From assembly GCF_000222485.1 (NCBI RefSeq), contig NC_015914.1, forward strand, positions 3,110,501 through 3,174,500: a DNA stretch of 64,000 nucleotides, in the 5' to 3' direction. Of the stretch, positions 17,905 to 26,756 are shown in pieces (positions within the stretch are counted from its first letter, which is position 1; every line of letters starts with the position of its first letter). A program made the position numbers and the translations under genes. A model generated the notes under the pieces. The model worked only from the letters and a program-made list of their open reading frames with translations. It did not search any database and was not told where the DNA came from. Source of the stretch: Cyclobacterium marinum DSM 745 (GTDB lineage: Bacteria > Bacteroidota > Bacteroidia > Cytophagales > Cyclobacteriaceae).

Positions 17905-20319
17905 ATGAACCTTTTCTCCACGCTATCTTTAAGCCAATTATTCGTTGTTTTTTTTACTGTAAATTTATTCAGTGCCTATGAATCAATGGCTCAAGGCCCT
18001 GCCAACTTGGAAGGGCAGGTATTTGACAGTGGGTCAGGAGAGCCATTATTAGGTGCCACTGTGTTCTGGACAAGCCAGCCTACAAGAGGTACGATAACTG
18101 ATGAAAATGGTTTTTTCTCTCTTGAGATTGACTCACTTCCTAATGTGCTAAACATACGATTTTTAGGTTATGAACCAATTAGCAGGCCAGTTAATGAGAA
18201 GGCTGAGTTCAAGTCCAATAAATTTTTCCTCAGTCCTGAAGAGATGAATTTGTCTGAAGTAGTAGTTTCTGAGCGTAAGCAAGACTATAATGTGAAAAGC
18301 ACTGCCATTGGGAAAAACGAAATTTCAGGAGCCGAGTTAAAAAGGATTCCGGCGCTTTTTGGAGAGGTGGATTTATTAAGAAGTATTCAGCTTCTGCCGG
18401 GTGTTAATACTGCAGGAGAAGGAACTACCGGTTTATTTGTCAGAGGAGGTTCTTCCGATCAAAATTTGATACAAATAGATGGTGCGCCAATTTACAATCC
18501 TTCTCATTTCTTTGGTTTCTTCTCTGTTTTTAATCCGGATGCTATCAGCGACGTGGCATTGTATAAAGGAAATATTCCTGCCAATTTTGGTGGAAGAGCA
18601 TCTTCTCTAGTCGATATTTCTTTGAGAGAAGGGAACACCCAAAAATTAAAGGGAGAAGGAGGAATAGGGAGTATCAGTTCTAGGATCACCTTGGACGGAC
18701 CTCTGTTTTCGGAAGATGCCTCATTTCTGGTATCAGCCAGAAGAACCTATGCTGACGTTTTTTTGGGTTTTTCCTCTAACGAATCTATAAGGGAAAATCA
18801 ATTGTACTTTTATGACCTAAGCGGCAAATTAATGTGGCGCAATGGTGAGAAGGATAAATTTACTTTCTCAACTTACTACGGCAGTGATTTCCTAGGATTA
18901 TCTGAGCAGTTTGGCTTGGGATGGAACAATTGGATTAATTCATTCAATTGGGATAGACAAATTAATGAACGGATGTTTTTGGATGTAACGGCATATTATA
19001 GTTTTTATAAATATAAAATTACCGTTACTGATGAAGACAATGGGTTTGATTGGTCGAATTATTTTTCAGAAAGTGGAGGCAAAGCTACTTTTAACTATGT
19101 TCCCAATGAAAATATTGATCTTAAGTTCGGACTCCACAGTCAGCTTTATTATTTTGCTCGTGTAGACCTGGAATTTGCCGATTCAGAAAACTTAGAGCCT
19201 TTTGAATCAAGCACAAGGGTTGGGTTTCAAAATAGTTTTTTTATTGCCGGAAATGCTGAATTAACAAATAATCTGAGTGTAGAGGCAGGCCTTAGGTGGT
19301 CTGCTTATCAGCAAATTGGGGATGGGGTAAATTACCTTTATGAAAATGATGATCCAACAATAGACGGAGTGGTGTCCGATACCTTGAATTACAGTTTTGG
19401 AGAAAGGATGAAATTTTATGAGGGCCTTGAGCCAAGACTTGCCCTTAGGTATCTTATTTCTGATGATTTGGCCTTAAAAGGAAGTTTTAACCGTAATTTC
19501 CAATACATTCAGGTGGCCTCCAATTCTTCTGCGGGCCTGCCCATAGACCGATGGATTCCTGCTGGCAAATACATTGATCCTATACGTAGCGATCAAGTTT
19601 CAGTAGGAGTTTTTAAAAACCTATATGACAATAAGTGGGAGCTTTCTTTGGAAGGTTATTACCGGGATTTTAGAAATATCATAGACCTCAAGCAAGATGC
19701 CAATGTGCTGTTTAAAGACAATGTGGAGACAGAGATATTGGCTGGTGATGGTTGGGCATATGGACTGGAATTTTTGTTAAGGAAAAATATTGGAAAAACG
19801 ACAGGTTGGCTGAGTTATACTTGGTCAAGGGTTTACAGACAAATTGAAGGAATCAATCAAGGCCTTCCTTATAATCCTCGTTTTGATAGACCTCACGATT
19901 TGAGCTTGGTTCTTACGCATGAGCTTTCAGATCGTCTTTCCTTATCCGGTACTTTTCTGTACACCACAGGAGTTGCAGTTACCTTTCCTGTGGGGTCTTA
20001 TGTTGTTGATAACCAAAGAATACCATTGTATGATGCTTATAGGAACAATAGCCGTTTCCCGGATTACCATAGAATGGACTTATCATTGACGCTCAAGAAT
20101 AAGGATAAAGGTCGATGGTGGAAAGGAAGTTGGAATTTCAGTATATATAACCTTTATGGACGGAAAAATCCATTTTCTTACGAGTTTAGGGATATAGAAA
20201 ACAACGATATTAATTTTGATTCCGGTGAGGGAATAGCTGTCACCTCTCAAAGACCCGGTGTGGTAATGACTTATTTGTTTGGAATATTGCCTTCAGTAAC
20301 ATACAATTTTAACTTTTAG
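17905..20319 (+). CDS. TonB-dependent outer-membrane receptor with N-terminal carboxypeptidase-like domain
   Basis: An 804-residue outer-membrane receptor from the ATG at 17905, which places a signal peptide (MNLFSTLSLSQLFVVFFTVN...ESMAQ) at the N-terminus. A GTG at 17860 would add 15 residues ahead of it. After the signal comes a carboxypeptidase D regulatory-like beta-sandwich (about 32-112, with LLGATVFW and GTITDENGFFSLEI). The plug follows (about 120-235, with LFVRGGSSDQNLIQIDGAPI and PANFGGRASSLVDI), then a 22-strand-type barrel ending in VTYNFNF with a terminal Phe. It would import a bulky ligand using TonB energy. Its partner is the DUF4249 lipoprotein gene 3 bp downstream. This pair differs from SusCD, and the ligand is unknown. 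Confidence 0.9.
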   Translation: MNLFSTLSLSQLFVVFFTVNLFSAYESMAQGPANLEGQVFDSGSGEPLLGATVFWTSQPTRGTITDENGFFSLEIDSLPNVLNIRFLGYEPISRPVNEKAEFKSNKFFLSPEEMNLSEVVVSERKQDYNVKSTAIGKNEISGAELKRIPALFGEVDLLRSIQLLPGVNTAGEGTTGLFVRGGSSDQNLIQIDGAPIYNPSHFFGFFSVFNPDAISDVALYKGNIPANFGGRASSLVDISLREGNTQKLKGEGGIGSISSRITLDGPLFSEDASFLVSARRTYADVFLGFSSNESIRENQLYFYDLSGKLMWRNGEKDKFTFSTYYGSDFLGLSEQFGLGWNNWINSFNWDRQINERMFLDVTAYYSFYKYKITVTDEDNGFDWSNYFSESGGKATFNYVPNENIDLKFGLHSQLYYFARVDLEFADSENLEPFESSTRVGFQNSFFIAGNAELTNNLSVEAGLRWSAYQQIGDGVNYLYENDDPTIDGVVSDTLNYSFGERMKFYEGLEPRLALRYLISDDLALKGSFNRNFQYIQVASNSSAGLPIDRWIPAGKYIDPIRSDQVSVGVFKNLYDNKWELSLEGYYRDFRNIIDLKQDANVLFKDNVETEILAGDGWAYGLEFLLRKNIGKTTGWLSYTWSRVYRQIEGINQGLPYNPRFDRPHDLSLVLTHELSDRLSLSGTFLYTTGVAVTFPVGSYVVDNQRIPLYDAYRNNSRFPDYHRMDLSLTLKNKDKGRWWKGSWNFSIYNLYGRKNPFSYEFRDIENNDINFDSGEGIAVTSQRPGVVMTYLFGILPSVTYNFNF

Positions 20320-20322
20320 GAA

Positions 20323-21159
20323 ATGAAAAAAATTGGAATCATAATTGGCCTAATTTCTCTTCTGTCCTGTCAGGAGGAAGTGCAACTAGATTTAGGGAAT
20401 GTTTCAAAAAAGCCGGTAATTGAGGCTGTCTGGACTAATGAAGTTACGGAGAACTATGTGAAAATTTCTTATACAAGAGACTATTTCGATACCTTGGCCA
20501 ATGAATTGGTTGAAAATGCTTCCGTAAGTATCATAGACAATGCTTCCGGAACCTTGGTGGATTTCATGTTTGAAGATGAACTGGGATACTATACTCCTTT
20601 ACACGGGCAAACAGCAATTCCAGGACACAGTTATACACTAAAAGTAATTGTGGATGAAAATGAATATACTAGTGAAGGCCTTACCCAAGAGCCTCCCATT
20701 TTAGACAGCATTACATATGTTTTTGAGGAGGAAAGCTTTTTCTCAGATGAAGGATATTACTTGACAGTTTATGGCAAGATTCCCTTTGAAGAAGGTAATT
20801 TTTACCGTTTATTACTTACTAAAAATGACACACTATTGAACGGTAGAGGTGATTATTTTCTTTTTGATGATACCTTTGGGACCAATGTGTTGGACAACGG
20901 GTTTGAGTTGAATGGATTTGCTTTTGAGGAAAACGATAAAGTAAAACTACAATTGATACGGTTGAATGAAGATGCATATGATTATTTAAATCAATTCGTT
21001 TCATTACTCTTTAATGATGGGGGACTTTTTAGCCCTCCTCCGGAAAATCCTGAATCGAATATTCAAGCAATTAACGGAGAAGATCAGGTTTTGGGATACT
21101 TTATGACAGGGTCAATTATCTCAAAAACAATAAAGATAGAGGCGCTCGAATCCGAGTAA
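20323..21159 (+). CDS. DUF4249 lipoprotein
   Basis: A 278-residue lipoprotein with signal MKKIGIIIGLISLLSC, lipidated at Cys16. It belongs to the DUF4249 family by its N-terminal KKPVIEAVWTNEVTENYVKISYTRDYFD segment and the ENASVSIIDNASGTLVDF and GYYTPLHGQTAIPGHSYTLKV strands, which form Ig-like modules. DUF4249 genes are typically found directly after TonB receptors in Cytophagales and Flavobacteria, as here, and the protein is thought to be a surface-exposed accessory. It is probably co-translated with the receptor (3-bp gap). The reaction or ligand is not known. Confidence 0.85.
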   Translation: MKKIGIIIGLISLLSCQEEVQLDLGNVSKKPVIEAVWTNEVTENYVKISYTRDYFDTLANELVENASVSIIDNASGTLVDFMFEDELGYYTPLHGQTAIPGHSYTLKVIVDENEYTSEGLTQEPPILDSITYVFEEESFFSDEGYYLTVYGKIPFEEGNFYRLLLTKNDTLLNGRGDYFLFDDTFGTNVLDNGFELNGFAFEENDKVKLQLIRLNEDAYDYLNQFVSLLFNDGGLFSPPPENPESNIQAINGEDQVLGYFMTGSIISKTIKIEALESE

Positions 21160-21229
21160 GTCTTGGCTAATGTAGTTTATTAAAGGTGTGCTTATTGGTT
21201 TTTCTAAATCTGAGTAGACCTTTATTAGC

Positions 21230-22072
21230 TTACTTTTCACTCAAATATGGTTCTATTTGTTTTAAACTGTACGCCCAAAGTAGATCCCTTAGCTTTTTAG
21301 AAGAAGCATCCTTTGAGGCTTTAGCCAATTTCCTTTTTTTGAAATACCCTCCATTGCTTTTGGGGTCCAATTGGTGTGTAGCTAGGTGTATTCCGGTTTG
21401 CGCTCCTTCCTTGGGGCTAATCATAAAAGGTTTTGCCAGATAAAGCAAAAACTTAAAAATCCCCTTGCTTTGTGTGCCAAAATTGGTGTTGACCACCCCG
21501 GGGTGTAAAGCATAGGCCTCAATTTTTTTAGCATTGAATTTTTCTGCCAGAGACTTTGTAAAGAGCAAATTGTATAGTTTCACATTTGCATAAGCCTTAA
21601 AGGAAGAAAAATCATTTTTTAGTTCTAGGTCTTCCTCATTTACCTTAGCCGCTCTATGTGCTTCTGAGCTGACACTAATAATCTTCCCACCCTTGTCGGA
21701 AGTTAGAAGAGGCATGGTAAGGTAAGTTAGTAGAAAGTGGCCCAGATGGTTGACACAAAAAGTAAGCTCGTGCCCTTCTGTAGTAATGGTTTTATCAGGA
21801 AAAATCCCTCCGGCATTGTTGATGAGGACATCCAAATGAGTGGTTTTTTGAGATAAAGTTGTCGCTGTTTTTGCCACGGAGCTAAGGTCAGAAAGATCAC
21901 AATAAATCACACTGATTTTTTCTTGATGCGAGGGTAGTGATTGAATAAGGTCTCTTGCTTTTTTTTCGTCTCTTACCAAAAGAAACATTTGTTCACACAA
22001 TGGTGCTAGGGCTTTCACTTTTTCTGTCCCTATTCCTGAGGTGGCTCCTGTGATTGCGATTTTCATAGACAT
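21230..22072 (-). CDS. Short-chain dehydrogenase/reductase, retinol-dehydrogenase-like
   Basis: A 280-residue cytoplasmic SDR. The cofactor motif TGATSGIG is at residues 8-15, NNAG at 85-88, Ser135/136 in ISVSSEAHR and the catalytic Tyr161-x-x-x-Lys165 in YANVKLYN. The C-terminal extension (residues 200-280) includes HPGVVNTNFG and a basic segment, GGYFKKRKLAKASKDASSKKL, as in the retinol dehydrogenase/WW-domain oxidoreductase-like branch. It converges on the DUF4249 gene and is alone on its strand. The substrate is not inferable. Confidence 0.88.
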   Translation of the reverse strand: MSMKIAITGATSGIGTEKVKALAPLCEQMFLLVRDEKKARDLIQSLPSHQEKISVIYCDLSDLSSVAKTATTLSQKTTHLDVLINNAGGIFPDKTITTEGHELTFCVNHLGHFLLTYLTMPLLTSDKGGKIISVSSEAHRAAKVNEEDLELKNDFSSFKAYANVKLYNLLFTKSLAEKFNAKKIEAYALHPGVVNTNFGTQSKGIFKFLLYLAKPFMISPKEGAQTGIHLATHQLDPKSNGGYFKKRKLAKASKDASSKKLRDLLWAYSLKQIEPYLSEK

Positions 22073-22349
22073 GCTTTTAGCTAATTTGGGAAGTTGGTAG
22101 TGTTGAAAAGTTCAAGGTTTAATTAAGGACAATTTAATGGTAATTAAAAGTGCGGGATAGAAAATTCAAGGGTTAGAATGGTGAATCAATTGAAACTGAT
22201 AAATTAATTTCTGTATTTTTGTTGTACCTTATATTCAAAAAAGCACCGATTCAAAAAGCTTACACCAAATTCAAAGTTTACTGGTCTGTACATCAGTTGA
22301 ATATCAGCCTAGAAGGGCATGGGGCATCCATTCATTAAAATTATTTGAA

Positions 22350-23171
22350 GTGACAAAGAAAAAATTCGTTGAGATAGAGAAAGTAATAGGGAATAAAAAT
22401 CCAAGTTTATTGAAGTGGATTCCCGGATTTTTGCTCTCCTATATCAAAAGAATTGCTCACGAGACAGAAGTCAATGAGATAATGGAAAAACATGCCGAAT
22501 TGAAGGAATTGGCTTTTGTAAATGCCTTGATTGAGGAATTCGGAATGGAAATAGAAGTTAAGAATGAATCCAATATTCCCATAACCGGAAATGTTATCTT
22601 TGCTTCTAACCATCCATTAGGTGGCTTGGACGGTATTGTTCTGATGCATGTTCTTGGCAAATTCAGAAAGGATCTGAGGTTTTTAGTTAATGATGTTTTG
22701 ATGAACATTCCTAATTTCGGAAAGTTGTTTGTTCCCGTAAATAAACATGGAGGTCATGGCAAGAGAGGCGTAGAGAAGATAGAAGCTACTTATGCAGCAG
22801 AAAATGGAGTCATTATCTTTCCGGCAGGGTTGGTTTCCAGAAAACAAGAGGATGGCATCAAAGATTTGGAATGGAAAAAAAGCTTCATCAACAAAGCAAA
22901 GAAGTATAAAAAAGATGTTGTTCCAATCTATATAGAAGGTAGAAATTCATCTTTTTTTTATAATTTGGCCAATCTTAGAAAAAAGTTGGGAGTTAAGGCC
23001 AATGTTGAAATGTTTTATTTGGCAGACGAAATGTTTGGTCAAAAAAACAAAAAAATTGTTGTCCATATAGGAAAACCGATTTCTTACAAGTATTTTGATG
23101 CTTCTAAAACGGATAGATATTGGGCAGAGGAGGTTAAAAAAATAGTATACAATATTGTCCAGAACAAGTAG
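22350..23171 (+). CDS. Lysophospholipid-acyltransferase-like protein, GlsA-like O-acyltransferase
   Basis: A 273-residue PlsC-type acyltransferase, probably attached to the inner membrane. The NHx4D-type motif appears as SNHPLGGLDGIVL (about 87-99); later motifs are VPVNKHGGHGKRGVEKIE and IIFPAGLVSRK. The start is a GTG at 22350; no better ATG is in frame. It is followed after 5 bp by a GNAT-fold N-acyltransferase. In Bacteroides such a pair (glsA and glsB) makes glycine lipids, in which GlsB forms N-acyl-glycine and GlsA adds the second acyl chain on the hydroxyl group. I infer the same role from the pairing. Ornithine or other amino-acid lipids remain possible. Confidence 0.8.
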   Translation: MTKKKFVEIEKVIGNKNPSLLKWIPGFLLSYIKRIAHETEVNEIMEKHAELKELAFVNALIEEFGMEIEVKNESNIPITGNVIFASNHPLGGLDGIVLMHVLGKFRKDLRFLVNDVLMNIPNFGKLFVPVNKHGGHGKRGVEKIEATYAAENGVIIFPAGLVSRKQEDGIKDLEWKKSFINKAKKYKKDVVPIYIEGRNSSFFYNLANLRKKLGVKANVEMFYLADEMFGQKNKKIVVHIGKPISYKYFDASKTDRYWAEEVKKIVYNIVQNK

Positions 23172-23176
23172 GATTT

Positions 23177-24130
23177 ATGCAAGACATTATCAACCCGATT
23201 GAAAGGGATGCCATAAAAAATGAATTGACACCCGATCGATTTTTAAGATATGTAAATAATGGGGAAAATGAAATATATTTGGTTAATCAACATAATGCGC
23301 CAAATGTATTGAAAGAAATTGGGCGATTGCGTGAGATATCTTTTCGAGCTGCCGGAGGTGGTACAGGATTGCCCTTGGATATAGATGAAAATGATACTTG
23401 CGAAAAATGCTATGATCAATTGATCGCTTGGAATCCCTTAGATGAAGAGATCATCGCAGGTTATAGGTTGATAAAATGTTCGGATGCAGGCTATACCAAA
23501 GAAGGTTCAGTAAATCTTTCTACAGCCCATCTTTTTAATTTTTCAGATTCATTTATCAAGGATTACCTTCCTTTTACCATTGAACTGGGAAGGTCTTTTG
23601 TTCAGCCTAAATACCAACCAAGTGTGGACAATAGGAGAGGGATTTTTTCTTTGGATAATTTATGGGATGGTTTGGGAGCGGTTGTAATGATTAACCCGGA
23701 TGTCAAATACTTATTCGGAAAAGTAACCATGTATCCCCATTACAACGCTGAGGCCAGAGATTTATTGATTTACTTTATGAATCATTATTTCCCTGACAAT
23801 GATAAATTAATTGTGCCAATAACTTCATTGGATTATAAAACTGACGAAAGCAATTTTAAGGGTACCTTTGATGGTTTGTCTTATAAAGAGGGGTATAAAG
23901 TGCTTAATTCCAAGGTGCGAAATTTAGGAGAAAATATCCCTCCGTTGATCAATACGTACATGAACCTTTCTTCCACCATGAAAACCTTTGGAACTGCCAT
24001 GAATTATGAGTTTGGTGCTGTGGAAGAAACAGGAATACTCATTACTATATCCGATATATACGAGTCAAAAAAACACAGACACCTAGAAACTTTTGCCAGA
24101 GACAGGCATTATGCAATGAAAAATAAATAA
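23177..24130 (+). CDS. GNAT-fold N-acyltransferase, GlsB/OlsB-like
   Basis: A 317-residue protein of the GNAT/hemolysin-like acyltransferase family (OlsB and GlsB relatives). Family signatures are LREISFRAAGGGTGLPLDIDE near residue 52, the AGYRLIKC strand near 95, the PFTIELGRSFVQPKYQ segment near 135 and LFGKVTMYPHYN near 180. It would transfer a 3-hydroxyacyl chain from ACP to an amino acid, giving a mono-acyl amino-acid lipid for the preceding O-acyltransferase. The two genes are 5 bp apart, and 30 bp downstream follow an aldo/keto reductase and a sugar transporter. Glycine is the most likely acceptor from Bacteroidota precedents; the sequence does not show this directly. Confidence 0.8.
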   Translation: MQDIINPIERDAIKNELTPDRFLRYVNNGENEIYLVNQHNAPNVLKEIGRLREISFRAAGGGTGLPLDIDENDTCEKCYDQLIAWNPLDEEIIAGYRLIKCSDAGYTKEGSVNLSTAHLFNFSDSFIKDYLPFTIELGRSFVQPKYQPSVDNRRGIFSLDNLWDGLGAVVMINPDVKYLFGKVTMYPHYNAEARDLLIYFMNHYFPDNDKLIVPITSLDYKTDESNFKGTFDGLSYKEGYKVLNSKVRNLGENIPPLINTYMNLSSTMKTFGTAMNYEFGAVEETGILITISDIYESKKHRHLETFARDRHYAMKNK

Positions 24131-24160
24131 AAGAATGCTTTTCCTAGATCTTCGTTTGAA

Positions 24161-25195
24161 ATGAATACAAGGCCATTTGGTAAAACAGGCTTAGAGTTTC
24201 CATCAATCATTTTTGGGAGTAGTGCTCTAGGGAACCTCTTTAAATCCTATACTAAAGCAGAAAAGAAGCAAATTTTAAAAGAAGCTTTTAAACAAACCCA
24301 CCCATTTACGGTATTTGATACTGCCGGTAAATATGGAGCCGGGTTGGCTTTAGAAGTGTTGGGTGAATTTTTGATAGAAGAAGGTATACCTAAGGAGAAT
24401 GTCATAATCACCAATAAACTTGGCTGGACCAGAATACCCCTTACCACACCGGAGCCCCTCTTTGAGCCTAATATTTGGAAAGGGATAGAAAATGACGCTG
24501 TTCAAAAGATTAGTTATGAAGGAATTCTTGAATGTTTCGAGAAAGACAATGCCCTTTTGCAAGGGTATGTGCCACAACTCATATCCCTTCATGATCCGGA
24601 TGAGTATTTAGATAAAGCCAATTCTGAGGAAGAGCGGGAGGCCTTATGGAAAGATGTCTTGGGAGCGTTCACCGCAATGAAGGAGTTAAAAGATCAAGGC
24701 AAAGTGAAGGGTGTTGGAGTAGGAGCAAAGGATTGGAAAATTATCAAAGCAATTTATCAGCGTGTTCCTCTAGACTATGTAATGATTGCCAATAGTCTTT
24801 CCCTGATAAACCATCCACCTGAATTAATGAAATTTGTTGACTTGTTAAGAAAAGATGAAGTAGGAATAATCCTAGCAGCCATTTTTCAATCCGGCTTTTT
24901 AACAGGGGAAGATTTTTTTGATTACAAAAGGTTAGATCCTGATGATGCTGAAGATCAAAAGAAGATTCAATGGAGAAAAAAGTTTTTTGAGGTCTGCAAA
25001 GCTTATGGTGTAGATCCCTTTCATGCTTGCATTCAATTCTCTTTAATGATCCCCGGTGTAACAAGCATAGCCCTTAGTGTAAATCAACCAGCATTGGTAA
25101 AGAAAAATTTGATTGCCTCAGAATCTTCATTGCCTGAAGGGTTTTGGCAGGAATTAAAAGATAAATCCTTAATTTCGGGTTTTCCTAATATTTAA
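24161..25195 (+). CDS. Aldo/keto reductase, aldose 1-dehydrogenase (fucose/galactose dehydrogenase)-like
   Basis: A 344-residue cytoplasmic TIM-barrel reductase. The catalytic tetrad is complete: Asp53 and Tyr58 in VFDTAGKYG, Lys86 in ITNKLG and His144 in SLHDPDE. The N-terminus RPFGKTGLEFPSIIFGSSALGNLF matches the branch containing D-threo-aldose 1-dehydrogenase, L-fucose dehydrogenase and plant L-galactose dehydrogenase. The fucP-type symporter starts 24 bp downstream, supporting oxidation of L-fucose (or a related sugar) to its lactone in a non-phosphorylating pathway. The lactonase, dehydratase and aldolase steps are not seen here. Substrate is inferred from the neighbour. Confidence 0.85.
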   Translation: MNTRPFGKTGLEFPSIIFGSSALGNLFKSYTKAEKKQILKEAFKQTHPFTVFDTAGKYGAGLALEVLGEFLIEEGIPKENVIITNKLGWTRIPLTTPEPLFEPNIWKGIENDAVQKISYEGILECFEKDNALLQGYVPQLISLHDPDEYLDKANSEEEREALWKDVLGAFTAMKELKDQGKVKGVGVGAKDWKIIKAIYQRVPLDYVMIANSLSLINHPPELMKFVDLLRKDEVGIILAAIFQSGFLTGEDFFDYKRLDPDDAEDQKKIQWRKKFFEVCKAYGVDPFHACIQFSLMIPGVTSIALSVNQPALVKKNLIASESSLPEGFWQELKDKSLISGFPNI

Positions 25196-25219
25196 GAAAC
25201 AAAATAATCTAAATCACCA

Positions 25220-26518
25220 ATGAGTCAAACTATAAACCCAGCGAAGGCAGAATTAATCTCCAAGAAGAATTTTTGGCCCTTCCTTTTGCTTACAGGATTG
25301 TTTATGTTGTGGGGAGTTGCCCATAATATGACAGATACCCTATTGGCGGCCTTTAAGAGAATCATGAGCATGACTGATTTTCAAACCTCTTGGATTCAGT
25401 TGGCATTCTATGGGTCCTATTTTTGCTTGGCATTGCCTGCAGCTATATTTATTAGAAAGTATACCTATAAATCAGGTATTCTTTTAGGTTTAGGGCTTTT
25501 TGCCTTAGGATCCCTGCTGTTTTATCCTGCGGGAATGATGATGTCTTACGGATTTTTCCTGCTTGCTTTATATGTACTTGCCGGCGGACTTTCTATATTG
25601 GAAACAGCTGCCAATCCTTATATTTTGGTGATTGGACCTCCTGAAACAGCCACTCAAAGACTTAATTTAGCCCAGTCCTTTAATCCTATTGGTTCCGTAA
25701 TTGGGGTTTTTTTAAGTAAGGTATTTATCCTTTCCAAACTCAATACAGCAGAAGCTACAGACCGAACCAATATGGCACCTGAAGAATTGGAAGCCATTCA
25801 GGCTGACGAACTGGCAGGGGTTGTTAGTACTTATGTTGGTGTGGCCTTATTTCTTATAGTGGTATGGTTTATTATTAGGGCTGTTAAGATGCCGGCTGCT
25901 TCTGAAGAAACAGAAAAAGATGGGATAATTGGTGGCTTTAAAAGATTACTAAAAAACAAGAACTATGTGAGAGGGGTAATGGCGCAATTTTTTTATGTAG
26001 GAGCTCAGATTGGCGTATGGTCTTTTACCATCAGGTATGTTATGGCGGAACTGAATGTTATGGAAAGCGGAGCCTCAGATTATTATTTAATTTCTTTGGT
26101 GCTTTTTGCCGCTAGTCGTTTTCTATTCACCTTTTTAATGAGGTTTTTTAAGCCTTCAATATTATTGGCACTTTCCTCACTTCTAGCTATACTATTAAGT
26201 TTTGTGGTGATTTACGGAAGTGGAATGATGGCTGTGATTGCATTGGTTATGATATCTGTCTGCATGTCACTCATGTTTCCAACGATATATGGTTTGGCCG
26301 CTGAAGGATTAGGTAATGATACCAAACTTGGTGGCTCCGGCTTGATCATGGCGATTTTGGGAGGGGCGTTAATCACGGCTGTTCAAGGTCAGGTTTCTGA
26401 CATCAGTGGTAGTATTGGACTTTCTTATTATGTGCCCATGGTTTGTTTTGGGGTAGTAATGTATTTTGGACTTTCCCATTATTTCCAAGACTCCGGAAAA
26501 AAGACTACAGCAGCTTAA
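25220..26518 (+). CDS. fucP: Sugar:H+ symporter, FucP-like (MFS)
   Basis: A 432-residue inner-membrane MFS transporter with twelve predicted helices, closest in look to L-fucose permease FucP and the glucose/galactose GluP group. Signature segments are FMLWGVAHNMTDTLLAAFKRIM (about 31-52), FYGSYFCLALPAAIF, and ILETAANPYILVIGPPETATQRLNLAQSFNPIG (about 133-165), where Glu133 corresponds to the proton-coupling region of FucP. It ends the possible glsA-glsB-AKR-fucP run and is followed by the insertion sequence. Fucose is the preferred assignment because of the dehydrogenase upstream, but other 6-deoxy or hexose sugars are possible. Confidence 0.82.
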   Translation: MSQTINPAKAELISKKNFWPFLLLTGLFMLWGVAHNMTDTLLAAFKRIMSMTDFQTSWIQLAFYGSYFCLALPAAIFIRKYTYKSGILLGLGLFALGSLLFYPAGMMMSYGFFLLALYVLAGGLSILETAANPYILVIGPPETATQRLNLAQSFNPIGSVIGVFLSKVFILSKLNTAEATDRTNMAPEELEAIQADELAGVVSTYVGVALFLIVVWFIIRAVKMPAASEETEKDGIIGGFKRLLKNKNYVRGVMAQFFYVGAQIGVWSFTIRYVMAELNVMESGASDYYLISLVLFAASRFLFTFLMRFFKPSILLALSSLLAILLSFVVIYGSGMMAVIALVMISVCMSLMFPTIYGLAAEGLGNDTKLGGSGLIMAILGGALITAVQGQVSDISGSIGLSYYVPMVCFGVVMYFGLSHYFQDSGKKTTAA

Positions 26519-26588
26519 TTCTTATGGGTAAGGTCATATCGAATCACTCCAGACCTTTTTGATAGTGTTTTAAAAAGATACAAAAAGT

Positions 26589-26625
26589 ATAAAAAAGCTC
26601 CATACTAATTACTTAGGGCTTCTTG
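26589..26625. repeat. Left imperfect terminal inverted repeat of the IS
   Basis: Begins ATAAAAAAGCTCCATACTAA and ends TTAGGGCTTCTTG. Pairs with 28306-28338 with 4 extra bases and scattered mismatches. It lies 132 bp outside the transposase start codon. Confidence 0.5.
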
Positions 26626-26679
26626 CTGATTTATTAATTGCTTGATAACCAGTAGAATAAATAACAAAAATATAACATA

Positions 26680-26728
26680 AAAACCCCGAATTTGGCTGTT
26701 TAAAGCTTTTTTCGGGGTTTTCTTTTTT
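26680..26728 (+). terminator. Intrinsic-terminator-like hairpin upstream of transposase
   Basis: AAAACCCCGAA at 26680-26690 pairs perfectly with TTCGGGGTTTT at 26711-26721 around a 20-base loop, followed by a T-run at 26723-26728. It would stop transcripts from fucP before they enter the transposase gene. If the inverted repeats mark the IS ends, the hairpin belongs to the element. Confidence 0.65.
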
Positions 26729-26756
26729 GTATTTTAAGGTTGCAGAATAAAATACT

